Shown: positions 37,533 to 44,919 of the stretch, piece by piece | Layout: each line of letters starts with the position of its first letter | Position numbering within the stretch: the stretch's first letter is position 1 | Assembly: GCA_018402135.1 (NCBI GenBank) | Contig: JAGYJF010000002.1 | Coordinates: 558,001-622,000, forward strand | Direction of reading: 5' to 3' | Origin: Flavobacteriaceae bacterium | Lineage (GTDB): Bacteria; Bacteroidota; Bacteroidia; Flavobacteriales; Flavobacteriaceae | DNA: 64,000 nt | Notes under the pieces: model-generated | The model's database searches: none | Told to the model about the DNA's origin: nothing | Seen by the model: the letters and a program-made list of their open reading frames with translations, nothing else | Program-made: the position numbers and the translations under genes

Positions 37533-38574
37533 TATCCAGTCTTATTTCAAATTCAAGCACCACAATCCGCTTATTTTTAATATTTTTTTGTGGTGCTTAA
37601 CCTATTTGGTGCTACTTTTTATTAACACCAAAAACGAGCAGGCTTTAAGAGTTGATTACTTATATACATTGGCCTACACCGCTGCGTTGGTAATTCCGGT
37701 GACTCTTAATCTTTATATACTTATTCCCTACTTTTTAAAGAAAGAACGCTATTTAAGATTCTTGTTTTTTCTTGTGGCACTTATCACCATAAGTGTAATA
37801 AGCTTTAATTTTTTCTTTATCGTAATTATAGATATGCTTTTTAAAAATTACTTTTTTATTTCGTATCACAGCCATACTAGCTTTACCACCATTTTAAGTA
37901 TTACAATTATTGCGGCTACTTTGATAAAATTAGCCGAAGACTGGTTTTATTTCAATCAGGCTCAAAATAAAATCATCAGAGATGCGCATCAAATTACCCA
38001 ATCGCAGCTCACGGCGCTACGCTCCCAAATCAACCCGCATTTTTTATTTAATGCGCTTAATGTCATCTATGCAATGTCGCTGGAACAGAAATCCACAACT
38101 AAGGATGCGGTTTTACAGCTTTCGGATATTTTAAGATACATAATTTACGATGCCAGCACTAGCAAAATAACAGTCAGTCAAGAACTTGAACTTATTAAGA
38201 GTTATATAGCTTTTAATAAAAACAGAAGCGCAACCAACCTCGAAACGCAGCTGATTAGCACCGTTGAAAATCCAGATTTTGAAATCTATCCTATGCTATT
38301 GCTACCATTAATTGAAAACGCCTACAAACACAGCGGCGTTAATCAAGATGGACAAAATTTTATCAATATAACACTGCTTCAAAAAGATACTATGTTTAAC
38401 TTTGAAATTGAAAACAGCGTCAATTCAAATTTTCAAAAAGCGGTGGAAAATAATGGTGGTGTCGGTTTAAAAAACGTTCATGAAAATCTGAAAATTGTTT
38501 ATCCACATAACCATAGTCTAAACATTCAAGAAACACCATTTTTGTATAAAGCTTCGCTACAAATCAATCTTTAA
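37522..38574 (+). CDS. LytS-type sensor histidine kinase (His_kinase PF06580 family)
   Basis: 350 residues starting at TTG 37522, which overlaps the lipoprotein stop; no in-frame ATG is nearby and the alternative would remove the first membrane helix. N-terminal half: about four transmembrane helices (no large periplasmic domain). C-terminal half: HFLFN motif with His173 in NPHFLFNALN and the N box LPLIENAYKHS. Paired with the LytTR regulator next, one base after its stop. No extracellular ligand-binding domain, so the signal may be sensed in the membrane or by the neighbouring lipoprotein. Confidence 0.9.
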   Translation: MEINIQSYFKFKHHNPLIFNIFLWCLTYLVLLFINTKNEQALRVDYLYTLAYTAALVIPVTLNLYILIPYFLKKERYLRFLFFLVALITISVISFNFFFIVIIDMLFKNYFFISYHSHTSFTTILSITIIAATLIKLAEDWFYFNQAQNKIIRDAHQITQSQLTALRSQINPHFLFNALNVIYAMSLEQKSTTKDAVLQLSDILRYIIYDASTSKITVSQELELIKSYIAFNKNRSATNLETQLISTVENPDFEIYPMLLLPLIENAYKHSGVNQDGQNFINITLLQKDTMFNFEIENSVNSNFQKAVENNGGVGLKNVHENLKIVYPHNHSLNIQETPFLYKASLQINL

Positions 38575-38575
38575 A

Positions 38576-39271
38576 ATGATTACTAAACCTATAAAATGCA
38601 TCATTGTTGACGATGAACCATCAGCACAAGCCGTATTAAAGCATTTTATAAGTATGATTGATTTTATCGACATTAAATCACTTTGTTTTAATACTGAAGA
38701 AGCCGAAAAAGCACTTGATAAACACCGAGACATCAATCTGATTTTTTTAGATATCAATATGCCAAAAGTTTCGGGATTGAACTTTTACAAATCTTTATCA
38801 GATCCTCCCGAAGTTATTCTCACAACGGCTTATCCGCAATACGCCTTGGAAGCTTTTGACATTAATGCTGTTGATTACCTTCTAAAGCCTATTGCATTTG
38901 AACGCTTTTCCGCAGCGGTTAACAAGGTTTTAGAGAAATTAATGAATCTGCCAACTATTGCAAATCAATCTATTGTTGTAAATTCCAATAAAGTTTTACA
39001 TCAAATAATTATTAATGATATTTTATTTGTTGAAGCATTTGGTGATTATATAAAAATTCATACTACCGAGAAAGTTGTGGTGGTCAATAACTCACTCAGT
39101 AATTTTTTGAAAGAATTACCTTCCGAGCAGTTTGCGCGTTGCCATAAATCTTTTGTAGTCAACAAAAATTTAATTAATGTTGTAGAGGGAAATACTATTC
39201 ATATTGAAAAGCTTTCAATTCCAATTGGTTTGAAATATAAAGCTGAATTTCTCGCAAATCTAAAATCATAA
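38576..39271 (+). CDS. LytTR-family response regulator
   Basis: 231 residues: receiver domain (Asp12, Asp13 and phospho-acceptor Asp59 in FLDINMP; LKP with Lys near 105) followed by a C-terminal LytTR DNA-binding domain (ILFVEAFGDYIKIHT, and RCHKSFVVNKNLI). Partner of the LytS-type kinase. LytTR proteins bind direct repeats in promoters; likely autoregulation and control of unknown targets. Confidence 0.93.
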   Translation: MITKPIKCIIVDDEPSAQAVLKHFISMIDFIDIKSLCFNTEEAEKALDKHRDINLIFLDINMPKVSGLNFYKSLSDPPEVILTTAYPQYALEAFDINAVDYLLKPIAFERFSAAVNKVLEKLMNLPTIANQSIVVNSNKVLHQIIINDILFVEAFGDYIKIHTTEKVVVVNNSLSNFLKELPSEQFARCHKSFVVNKNLINVVEGNTIHIEKLSIPIGLKYKAEFLANLKS

Positions 39272-39295
39272 TAACTTCATTATAAATAAATTTCA

Positions 39296-39778
39296 TTGAA
39301 AACAACCAGTATTGTTCAAATAAAAAAAGAATTACAACATCTCAATAACGATGAGCTAATTGATTTATGCCTAAGACTCACTCGATTCAAAAAAGAAAAT
39401 AAATCACTACTCACCTATTTATTATTTGAGGCACATGATGAAGCACAATACATAGCATCGGTAAAAGAAAGTTTAAATCAGGAGTTCCAGAGCATCAATA
39501 CCGACAGTTATTTCTACATCAAAAAAAGCGTTCGAAAAATATTACGTCAGCTCAAAACTTATGCACGATATTCATTAAAGAAAGAAACAGAAGTTGAATT
39601 ACTGCTTTATTTTTGTGCCGAATTGAATGAAATTTCACCCAATATCCATCAAAATATCACACTGAGTAATCTCTACGAGAGACAAATTATTGCGTTGGAG
39701 AAAAAAATTACCACACTTCACGAAGATTTACAATTCGATTTTCGCTCTCAAATAGAAGCACTTAGAGATTTTAACTAA
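39296..39778 (+). CDS. Conserved hypothetical protein, helical, no recognised domain
   Basis: 160 residues starting at TTG 39296 (TTGAAAACA); no in-frame ATG is close by. Highly helical and charged: IKKELQHLNNDELIDLCLRLTRFKKENKSLLTYLLFEAHDE, with heptad-like leucines, then YFYIKKSVRKILRQLKTYARYS. No signal peptide, so cytoplasmic. It follows the LytTR regulator by 24 bases, so it may be cotranscribed with it. Function unknown. Confidence 0.7.
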   Translation: MKTTSIVQIKKELQHLNNDELIDLCLRLTRFKKENKSLLTYLLFEAHDEAQYIASVKESLNQEFQSINTDSYFYIKKSVRKILRQLKTYARYSLKKETEVELLLYFCAELNEISPNIHQNITLSNLYERQIIALEKKITTLHEDLQFDFRSQIEALRDFN

Positions 39779-39861
39779 TTTGTTTTTAAATTTTAGTCTT
39801 TTAAGGGTAGGAATTTAAAGGCTTGACTTGTTTTATAATAAAGAACTAAAACCTATAAAAC

Positions 39862-40623
39862 ATGAAATCTTTAAGAACAAAATTTTTAACCTTAGCTGTA
39901 GCACTTGTATATGCATTTGTATTCACCTCGTGCTCGAACGATAATGACGACAACAATGTGGAAACCGCCAAATTAGCGATTAAAACCAAAGCTTTAACTA
40001 GTAGCAACGGACTAAACAGAAATGCCAATGCTATGGTAGAAGTCACCAAATTTAAAATCAATATCAAGGAAATTGAATTAGAATTCGACGATGATTTTTG
40101 CGATGACGATGATGATGATGACAACATTTTTGATTGTGCGCTTTATAACGGCTTCTATGATGGTGACGACGAAATTGAACTTAGAGGTCCGTTTGAAGTA
40201 GATGTACTTACTGGTGTAAATACCATTACAACCGTAGAGGTGCCAGCCAATGTAGTATTTGAAGAACTAGAATTTGAATTTGACCGCAATAGCAATCCAA
40301 ATAGCGATTTATTTGGGAAAACCATTCTAATTGAAGGTAGCATCGATGGTGTACCTTTCGTGTTCTGGCATAATTTTGAGGTAGAATTTGAAATTGATTA
40401 TGAAGACACCAATCAAACTCTAGATATCTCAAACGGCTTTAACAGCGTTATTATAGAATTTGACCTTGCGGGCTTGTTTAGCATGGTAAATTTATCGAAT
40501 GCCACCGACATCAATAATGACGGATTGATTGAAATAAGCCCAAGTGATCCTGATGGCAACACTGTTTTGGCAAATCAAATTAAAAATCTGATTAAAGAAT
40601 ACGCAGATTTATTGGATGATTAA
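39862..40623 (+). CDS. Acidic lipoprotein with an aspartate-rich tract (DUF4382-like?)
   Basis: 253 residues. Lipobox FTSC with Cys24. The mature protein begins with SNDNDDNN and contains a run of seven Asp within EFDDDFCDDDDDDDNIFD (about residues 75-92). The strand pattern (VEVTKFKINIKEIELEF, TITTVEVPANVVFEELEFEF) suggests a beta-sandwich such as DUF4382, which is not certain. The acidic loop would bind calcium or other cations at the cell surface or in the periplasm. Followed by a strong terminator. Confidence 0.75.
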   Translation: MKSLRTKFLTLAVALVYAFVFTSCSNDNDDNNVETAKLAIKTKALTSSNGLNRNANAMVEVTKFKINIKEIELEFDDDFCDDDDDDDNIFDCALYNGFYDGDDEIELRGPFEVDVLTGVNTITTVEVPANVVFEELEFEFDRNSNPNSDLFGKTILIEGSIDGVPFVFWHNFEVEFEIDYEDTNQTLDISNGFNSVIIEFDLAGLFSMVNLSNATDINNDGLIEISPSDPDGNTVLANQIKNLIKEYADLLDD

Positions 40624-40646
40624 TAGCAATTCATTTTAAATGCATC

Positions 40647-40680
40647 AAAAAACCTGTTGGAAATTCCAGCAGGTTTTTTT
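40647..40680 (+). terminator. Terminator after the acidic lipoprotein gene
   Basis: Fifteen-base arms (40647-40661 with 40665-40679, one G-U), three-base loop, ending in a T run. Confidence 0.9.
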
Positions 40681-40812
40681 GTTTCTAATTGGAAGTGCTA
40701 CTTAACACGTTTTCTTTAGATTTTTTTGATGTAAAGACAGAAGCATTTAAAAATACTGGGAACAGCCTCCTAGACAGCTTTAATTAGAATTATTCTAAAA
40801 AAGCCAAGGGTG

Positions 40813-40867
40813 GGCTTTACCTAGGCTTTACTAGGGCGTAAGGTGGGAGTATCTATGGAGTAACTAT
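40813..40867. repeat. Degenerate 11-bp tandem repeat (five units)
   Basis: Units start with GG at 40813, 40824, 40835, 40846 and 40857, exactly 11 bases apart: GGCTTTACCTA, GGCTTTACTAG, GGCGTAAGGTG, GGAGTATCTAT, GGAGTAACTAT. Two neighbouring pairs are nearly identical, the middle one differs. A sixth weaker unit (GAATTATGTAG) may follow. The period is not a multiple of three and no frame is open, so non-coding. Confidence 0.7.
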
Positions 40868-40906
40868 GAATTATGTAGCCTTTATTCAGGACGGGGCAAA
40901 ATAAGT

Positions 40907-41036
40907 GCCAACGTCTAATGGTATGGCAAGTAGCGTGCAAATAATCACAAGCCATTCCGAGTTGGTTTTATGTTTTTAAATATACAAAAACTTTGGTTTT
41001 AGCACATAGAAGCTATTTGTTATACCAGTTGTTGCC
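40907..41036. repeat. Long imperfect palindrome, attC-like in size and layout
   Basis: The left arm 40907-40938 (GCCAAC...TGGTAT..CAAGTAGC.GTGC) matches the reverse complement of 41002-41036 (GGCAAC...TGGTAT..CAAATAGC...TGTGC) with small gaps. Folded, it would give a ~130-base hairpin with bulges, resembling single-strand attachment sites, but no integrase is nearby and no core GTTRRRY site can be claimed. Confidence 0.5.
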
Positions 41037-41044
41037 AGTAGTGC
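41021..41044. repeat. Left inverted repeat flanking the toxin-antitoxin pair
   Basis: Ends in GTTGCCAGTAGTGC (41031-41044); its partner at 41717-41738 reads GTTGCCATTAATGC on the other strand (12 of 14 identical), each preceded by TATA(C/A)CA. Confidence 0.55.
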
Positions 41045-41048
41045 TTTT

Positions 41049-41459
41049 TTATTTAAATTCTTCCCAATATTCTTTTGGTGTTAGAATTCTTGTCTTATTA
41101 TATATTTGTATTGTAAAATCATTTGTGTTTCCTGTAATTATAAAGTCCGCTTTAGAAATATCAGCTAATTCTAAAAGTCGATTGTCAGGTTCATCCTTTA
41201 TGATTTCAATTTTATTTTTAGGTTCGTAAGTTTCCGAAATTTCACTCAATCTTGCGATTAGAAAGTCTGCATTTGTTTTAAAGTCTGCAAATTTTGCAAA
41301 TTTTGGACGTGCAAGAACCTCTAAATATTCCTGAAGGATTGGATTTGAAATACAAAGAATTGCATTTCCTTCAATGCAATGGTCAACAATTAAATACGGA
41401 AAGTTTTTTTGAATTAGAGAGGAAACAATTACGTTGGTGTCAAGAATTATTTTTTGCAT
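41049..41459 (-). CDS. Toxin of a toxin-antitoxin pair, PIN-domain (COG1569-like) ribonuclease
   Basis: 136 residues starting with IILDTNVIVSSL, where Asp7 begins the PIN acidic site; further candidates are Glu in ILQEYLEVLARP, Asp in DEPDNRLLELA and Asp in SKADFIITGN. PIN toxins cut RNA, often initiator tRNA or mRNA. Its start overlaps the antitoxin end by about 20 bases, typical of a TA operon with antitoxin first. C-terminal ILTPKEYWEEF is also typical of the group. Confidence 0.9.
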   Translation of the reverse strand: MQKIILDTNVIVSSLIQKNFPYLIVDHCIEGNAILCISNPILQEYLEVLARPKFAKFADFKTNADFLIARLSEISETYEPKNKIEIIKDEPDNRLLELADISKADFIITGNTNDFTIQIYNKTRILTPKEYWEEFK

Positions 41460-41667
41460 TCCTGTGTGCTATTATTTCATCATCGATTTCTTCCATTGTC
41501 ATTTTAGAAAGTCCGTATTTATTTGCTAATTGAATACTCTTTTCTAAGGTTTGTTTTGTTATTTTTTTTCCAATGATTTCAATCAGTTCGGATAATGACA
41601 GCGTACTTTTATTCAGACCTAATTGGTTGAATTCAAAGTCAGATATTTGGACACTTACAGATTTCAT
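41440..41667 (-). CDS. Cognate antitoxin of the PIN toxin
   Basis: 75 residues from ATG 41665-41667 (MKSVSVQISDFEFNQLGL); an upstream TTG (41688) would add seven residues. Central helix LSELIEIIGKKITKQTLEKSIQLANKYGLSKMTMEEIDDEI. The N-terminal strand may be the DNA-binding half, as in other antitoxins of this size, and the C-terminus probably wraps the toxin. Family not certain. Upstream (41668-41893) is gene-free and carries the right inverted repeat. Confidence 0.8.
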   Translation of the reverse strand: MKSVSVQISDFEFNQLGLNKSTLSLSELIEIIGKKITKQTLEKSIQLANKYGLSKMTMEEIDDEIIAHRNAKNNS

Positions 41668-41716
41668 AATAATGTTCTTTAAATTCAAAGTTACGAAATT
41701 TTCCCAATTTTTTTCA

Positions 41717-41738
41717 GCATTAATGGCAACTTGTTATA
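41717..41738. repeat. Right inverted repeat flanking the toxin-antitoxin pair
   Basis: GCATTAATGGCAACTTGTTATA; its reverse complement matches 41021-41044 (see left repeat). The stretch 41739-41893 to its right has no gene and contains GGTTGGTTATACGTTAG (41770-41786), a partial echo of the TTATAC segment of the left palindrome. Confidence 0.55.
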
Positions 41739-41893
41739 TCATCAACGAATATGACATTTTTCCGCAAATGGTTGGTTATACGTTAGTTTTCTCAAATATA
41801 GCAAAATCCTTTAATATTAATTTGAGCATCATCTTTTGGTAGTTATATTTATTGTTGTTTTTGGTTATTTACGCAGTGTTTAATAACCATAAA

Positions 41894-42262
41894 CTATTTA
41901 ATCTCCGTAATCAAAAACACCGCCGTGGTCGTTCCTACATTTAAAACTTCGTGCGAAATAATTTCGGTATTTCTAAAGTTTGATCCGGTTTTAACTTCAA
42001 GGGTTCGCGTGCCACTTTCGTCCGTAATTTGAAAAGTGCCGCCAACCAATGTATAACCAAAATGTGTCTGATGATAGTGTAGCTCATGCCCTATTTGTGG
42101 TGGAAAAGTGCATTTTAAAACTCGGATGTCATCGTCTTCATGAATTACTTCGCACACCTTGTCGCCTTTCCATCCGGCTTCCAACGAATCTGGGAGTTTT
42201 TGGTTTTGCGTACAGCTTAATAAAACTGAAATACATAATACAACTGTTAATAATCGAATCAT
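41894..42262 (-). CDS. Cupin-domain lipoprotein
   Basis: 122 residues. Lipobox LLSC at Cys17. The mature part shows the cupin metal motif GHELHYHQTHFGYTLVGG and a second half NTEIISHEVLN, with His residues for a metal site. Predicted small beta-barrel that binds a small molecule. Start codon directly abuts the stop of holA (42263), so it is probably in the holA transcript. Confidence 0.83.
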   Translation of the reverse strand: MIRLLTVVLCISVLLSCTQNQKLPDSLEAGWKGDKVCEVIHEDDDIRVLKCTFPPQIGHELHYHQTHFGYTLVGGTFQITDESGTRTLEVKTGSNFRNTEIISHEVLNVGTTTAVFLITEIK

Positions 42263-43267
42263 TTATCTAAATATTTTAACCAAAAGCTCCTTTAGCAAAT
42301 CACCTTGGGGAATATTATTAGCACCAACGCCTTTTCCTTTGGCATCAAAATCCCGCAACACAGAAACAATACTACTCACCTTTTTCATGGGGTAATTTCG
42401 AGCTGCTAGAATGTAATCATTTACAAAATAAGGATTGATTTTTAAGGCGGCTGCCGCAGATCGCGGTGATTTGTCCTGCAAACCATGAAACTGCAATAAT
42501 TGCGAAAAAAAACTGAATAATAAGGTCACCGTCACCACAAATGGATTGTCCTTTGGATTTTCAGCAAAGTATTTAACAATCCTAAACGCTTTTACCTCGT
42601 TGCGTTCGCCAATGGCTTTGCGTAATTCGAAATTGTTGTAATCCTTACTAACGCCGATATTTTCTTCGATGTGTTCGGGTGTAATTTGTGTTCCAGAGGG
42701 CAAGACAATTTGTAGCTTATTAAGCTCGTTGCTGATCTTTCCTAAATCCGTTCCTAAAAATTCTACTAGCATTTGTGCTGCTTTAGGCACGATGGTATAA
42801 CCTTGGGTTGATAACACGCGTCGGATCCAATCAGGTACTTTATTTTCGTAAAGTGGTTTACTTTCAAATACCAGACCTGTTTTGTTTACTGCCTTATACA
42901 AAGCCTTACGCTTGTCTATTTTTTTGTATTTATAATTGATTACCAAAACCGTAGAAGGTTGTGGCTGCAACGCATAATCGGCTAATTTTTCGATGGTTCT
43001 AGATAGCTCTTGCGCTTCCTTTACGATAATAACTTGTCGGTCGGCCATCATCGGAAACCGCTTGGCATTACTAACAATATCTTCAACACTCACGTCATAA
43101 CCGTACATCACCATTTGGTTAAAACCCTTTTCAGCTTCGTCTAAAACATTGGTTTCTATGTATTCAGAAATTTTATCAATGTAATAGGGCTCTTCACCCA
43201 TTAGCAAATAAATAGGCTTGATAATTCCTTTTTGAATATCGGCCACCAACTGTTTTACTTCGTCCAA
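42263..43267 (-). CDS. holA: DNA polymerase III subunit delta
   Basis: 334 residues, typical. Start codon is TTG (43265-43267). Sequence features: N-terminal KPIYLLMGEEPYYIDKIS, FNQMVMYGYD, then DxxEL-type helical domains and GANNIPQGDLLKELLVKIF at the end. The delta subunit opens the beta sliding clamp during loading. Divergent from the HsdR_N nuclease gene. Confidence 0.95.
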   Translation of the reverse strand: MDEVKQLVADIQKGIIKPIYLLMGEEPYYIDKISEYIETNVLDEAEKGFNQMVMYGYDVSVEDIVSNAKRFPMMADRQVIIVKEAQELSRTIEKLADYALQPQPSTVLVINYKYKKIDKRKALYKAVNKTGLVFESKPLYENKVPDWIRRVLSTQGYTIVPKAAQMLVEFLGTDLGKISNELNKLQIVLPSGTQITPEHIEENIGVSKDYNNFELRKAIGERNEVKAFRIVKYFAENPKDNPFVVTVTLLFSFFSQLLQFHGLQDKSPRSAAAALKINPYFVNDYILAARNYPMKKVSSIVSVLRDFDAKGKGVGANNIPQGDLLKELLVKIFR

Positions 43268-43374
43268 TACGTTGAAATTTGAAAAATTAGATAATATGGA
43301 AAACTTTTTTAAACAATCATGCCTTTGGTATTTGCCTATTGTGGTTTAACTTTGAAACATTAAACAACCATTCT

Positions 43375-43821
43375 TTGCAAAAGCTCAATTTTCCGCAGTA
43401 TTCATTCCGTTTCAAAAATAACGAAAATAACCTATCTATTTTTGATGCTATCCGTAAAAAATTTGTGATACTTCAACCAGAAGAATGGGTGCGACAGCAT
43501 TGTATTCAGTTTCTTTTTAATGAAAAAAAATTTCCGAAATCACACATCAATATTGAAAAAAAAATCACTATCAACCAATTAACCAAACGTTATGACATTG
43601 TGGTTTTTAATCCGGATGGTTCTATTCATTTAATGGTGGAATGTAAAGCGCCAAATGTTATGATTAACCAAAGCACTTTTGATCAAATTGCACGCTATAA
43701 TTTAGCCTTAAATGCTACTTATTTGATGGTGACTAATGGTTTAAATCACTATTATTGCCAAATGGATTACAAAGAACAACGCTATCAATTTTTAGAAAAC
43801 TTACCTTCGTATCAACCATAA
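43375..43821 (+). CDS. Orphan HsdR N-terminal domain protein, PD-(D/E)xK nuclease-like
   Basis: 148 residues from TTG 43375 (MQKLNFPQYSF), the start expected from the conserved opening; a longer frame back to 43339 has no such support. It is the type I restriction HsdR_N domain alone, with PD-(D/E)xK residues Asp74 and Glu89-x-Lys91 in YDIVVF and VECKAP. The translocase, methylase and specificity parts are absent. The gene lies next to holA (divergent) and 13 bases before the GT2 gene. A repair or DNA-processing role is a guess. Confidence 0.85.
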   Translation: MQKLNFPQYSFRFKNNENNLSIFDAIRKKFVILQPEEWVRQHCIQFLFNEKKFPKSHINIEKKITINQLTKRYDIVVFNPDGSIHLMVECKAPNVMINQSTFDQIARYNLALNATYLMVTNGLNHYYCQMDYKEQRYQFLENLPSYQP

Positions 43822-43834
43822 CAACAATGAAAAT

Positions 43835-44824
43835 TTGAAAATAGCAGTCGTGATACTCAATTGGAACGGAAAGGCATTGCTTGAGCAATTTTTGCCTTCT
43901 GTATTGGCGCATTCGCAAGAGGCTCAAATTTTTGTTGCCGACAATGCTTCAACCGATGGCTCTATTGCCTATCTAAAACAAACATTCCCTAATATTTCAA
44001 TCGTCCAAAACGATGATAATTACGGTTTTGCTGGTGGCTACAATCATGCTTTAAAAAAAATTGATGCAGACATTTTTTGCTTGTTAAATAATGATGTCGA
44101 AGTTACTTCTGGATGGTTAAGTCCGATAATCAAACATTTTAAAGACCATCCTGAAACAGCCATTATTCAACCGAAAATTCTCGATTTCAAACAAAAAGAT
44201 ACCTTTGAATATGCTGGCGCTGCAGGCGGTTTTATTGACAAATATGGTTATCCCTATTGTAGAGGAAGAATTTTTGACACCATAGAAAGCGATCAAGGTC
44301 AATACGATGACACTGTAGATATTTTCTGGGCTTCCGGCGCTTGCTTTTTTATAAGAGCCAAAGATTTCAAAAATCTCGGTGGTTTTGACGACCATTTTTT
44401 CGCCCATATGGAAGAGATTGACTTGTGCTGGCGTGCCTTCAACAGTAATTTGAAGGTTCAGTATATTGGTGCTTCAACTGTTTATCACTTAGGTGGTGGC
44501 ACTTTAAGCAACCTAAATCCAAAGAAAACATACCTGAATTTTAGAAACAGTTTATTTACGCTTACCAAAAATGCTCCCGGTAATTTACTGTTTATTATCT
44601 TTATAAGATTAACATATGATGGTCTGGCTGCCATAAGATTTCTGTTTTTAATGCGACCAAATCATGTATTGGCAATTTTAAAAGCGCACTTAAATTTTTA
44701 CTCAAAGTTGCCAAAATTATTAAATGACAGAAGGCAGTTAAATCAACGTAAAAACTACTACAAAATAAACTCGATTGTATGGCGTTATTTTGCCTTGAAA
44801 CGCCAATCTTACAATAGTTTATAA
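43835..44824 (+). CDS. Glycosyltransferase family 2
   Basis: 329 residues starting with TTG (43835). The GT-A opening is VVILNWNGKALLEQFLPSV, followed by the nucleotide-binding DNASTDGS and the LLNNDVEV metal site, then GFDDHFFAHMEEIDLCWRA, the acceptor-side motif. A hydrophobic C-terminal segment may anchor it to the membrane. Likely LPS or surface polysaccharide synthesis. The out-of-frame ATG at 43827 (ATGAAAATTTGA) encodes only three codons and is not a gene. Confidence 0.92.
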   Translation: MKIAVVILNWNGKALLEQFLPSVLAHSQEAQIFVADNASTDGSIAYLKQTFPNISIVQNDDNYGFAGGYNHALKKIDADIFCLLNNDVEVTSGWLSPIIKHFKDHPETAIIQPKILDFKQKDTFEYAGAAGGFIDKYGYPYCRGRIFDTIESDQGQYDDTVDIFWASGACFFIRAKDFKNLGGFDDHFFAHMEEIDLCWRAFNSNLKVQYIGASTVYHLGGGTLSNLNPKKTYLNFRNSLFTLTKNAPGNLLFIIFIRLTYDGLAAIRFLFLMRPNHVLAILKAHLNFYSKLPKLLNDRRQLNQRKNYYKINSIVWRYFALKRQSYNSL

Positions 44825-44873
44825 ATATGTTAATGTTTTTCATAACTATTGCATGTTTGGCATATATTTTGTA

Positions 44874-44881
44874 TAATTTTG
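44874..44881 (+). promoter_or_regulatory. Putative -7 element of the OmpA gene
   Basis: TAATTTTG, full TAnnTTTG match, 38 bases before the ATG. A TTTG at 44856-44859 has only a 14-base spacer. Confidence 0.4.
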
Positions 44882-44919
44882 TATAACAATAAAACAACTG
44901 ATTTAATCATTTTCCAATT

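Larger units (their letters stand above)
40681..41048. other. Gene-free intergenic region with repeats
   Basis: About 425 bases lie between the lipoprotein stop (40623) and the PIN gene end (41049). From left: terminator; a palindromic TTAGAATTATTCTAA-like sequence at 40784-40798; an 11-bp degenerate tandem repeat at 40813-40867; then a long imperfect palindrome at 40907-41036. The stretch 40799-40900 is unusually G/C-rich for the window. I see no reading frame with coding character. Confidence 0.7.

Noticed and set aside
40813..40867. Possible CRISPR array
   Set aside because: Units are only 11 bases with no spacers and no cas genes; it is a degenerate tandem repeat.
40907..41786. Integron attC with a mobile cassette
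   Set aside because: No integrase and no clear core site; kept only as a palindrome and flanking repeats.
43375..43821. Remnant of a type I restriction-modification system
   Set aside because: No hsdM, hsdS or helicase part nearby, and the small protein has a complete, intact nuclease core, so it looks like a stand-alone gene.
43827..43838. ATGAAAATTTGA before the GT2 gene as the true start or a leader peptide
   Set aside because: Out of frame and only three codons; the TTG at 43835 gives the conserved GT2 opening.
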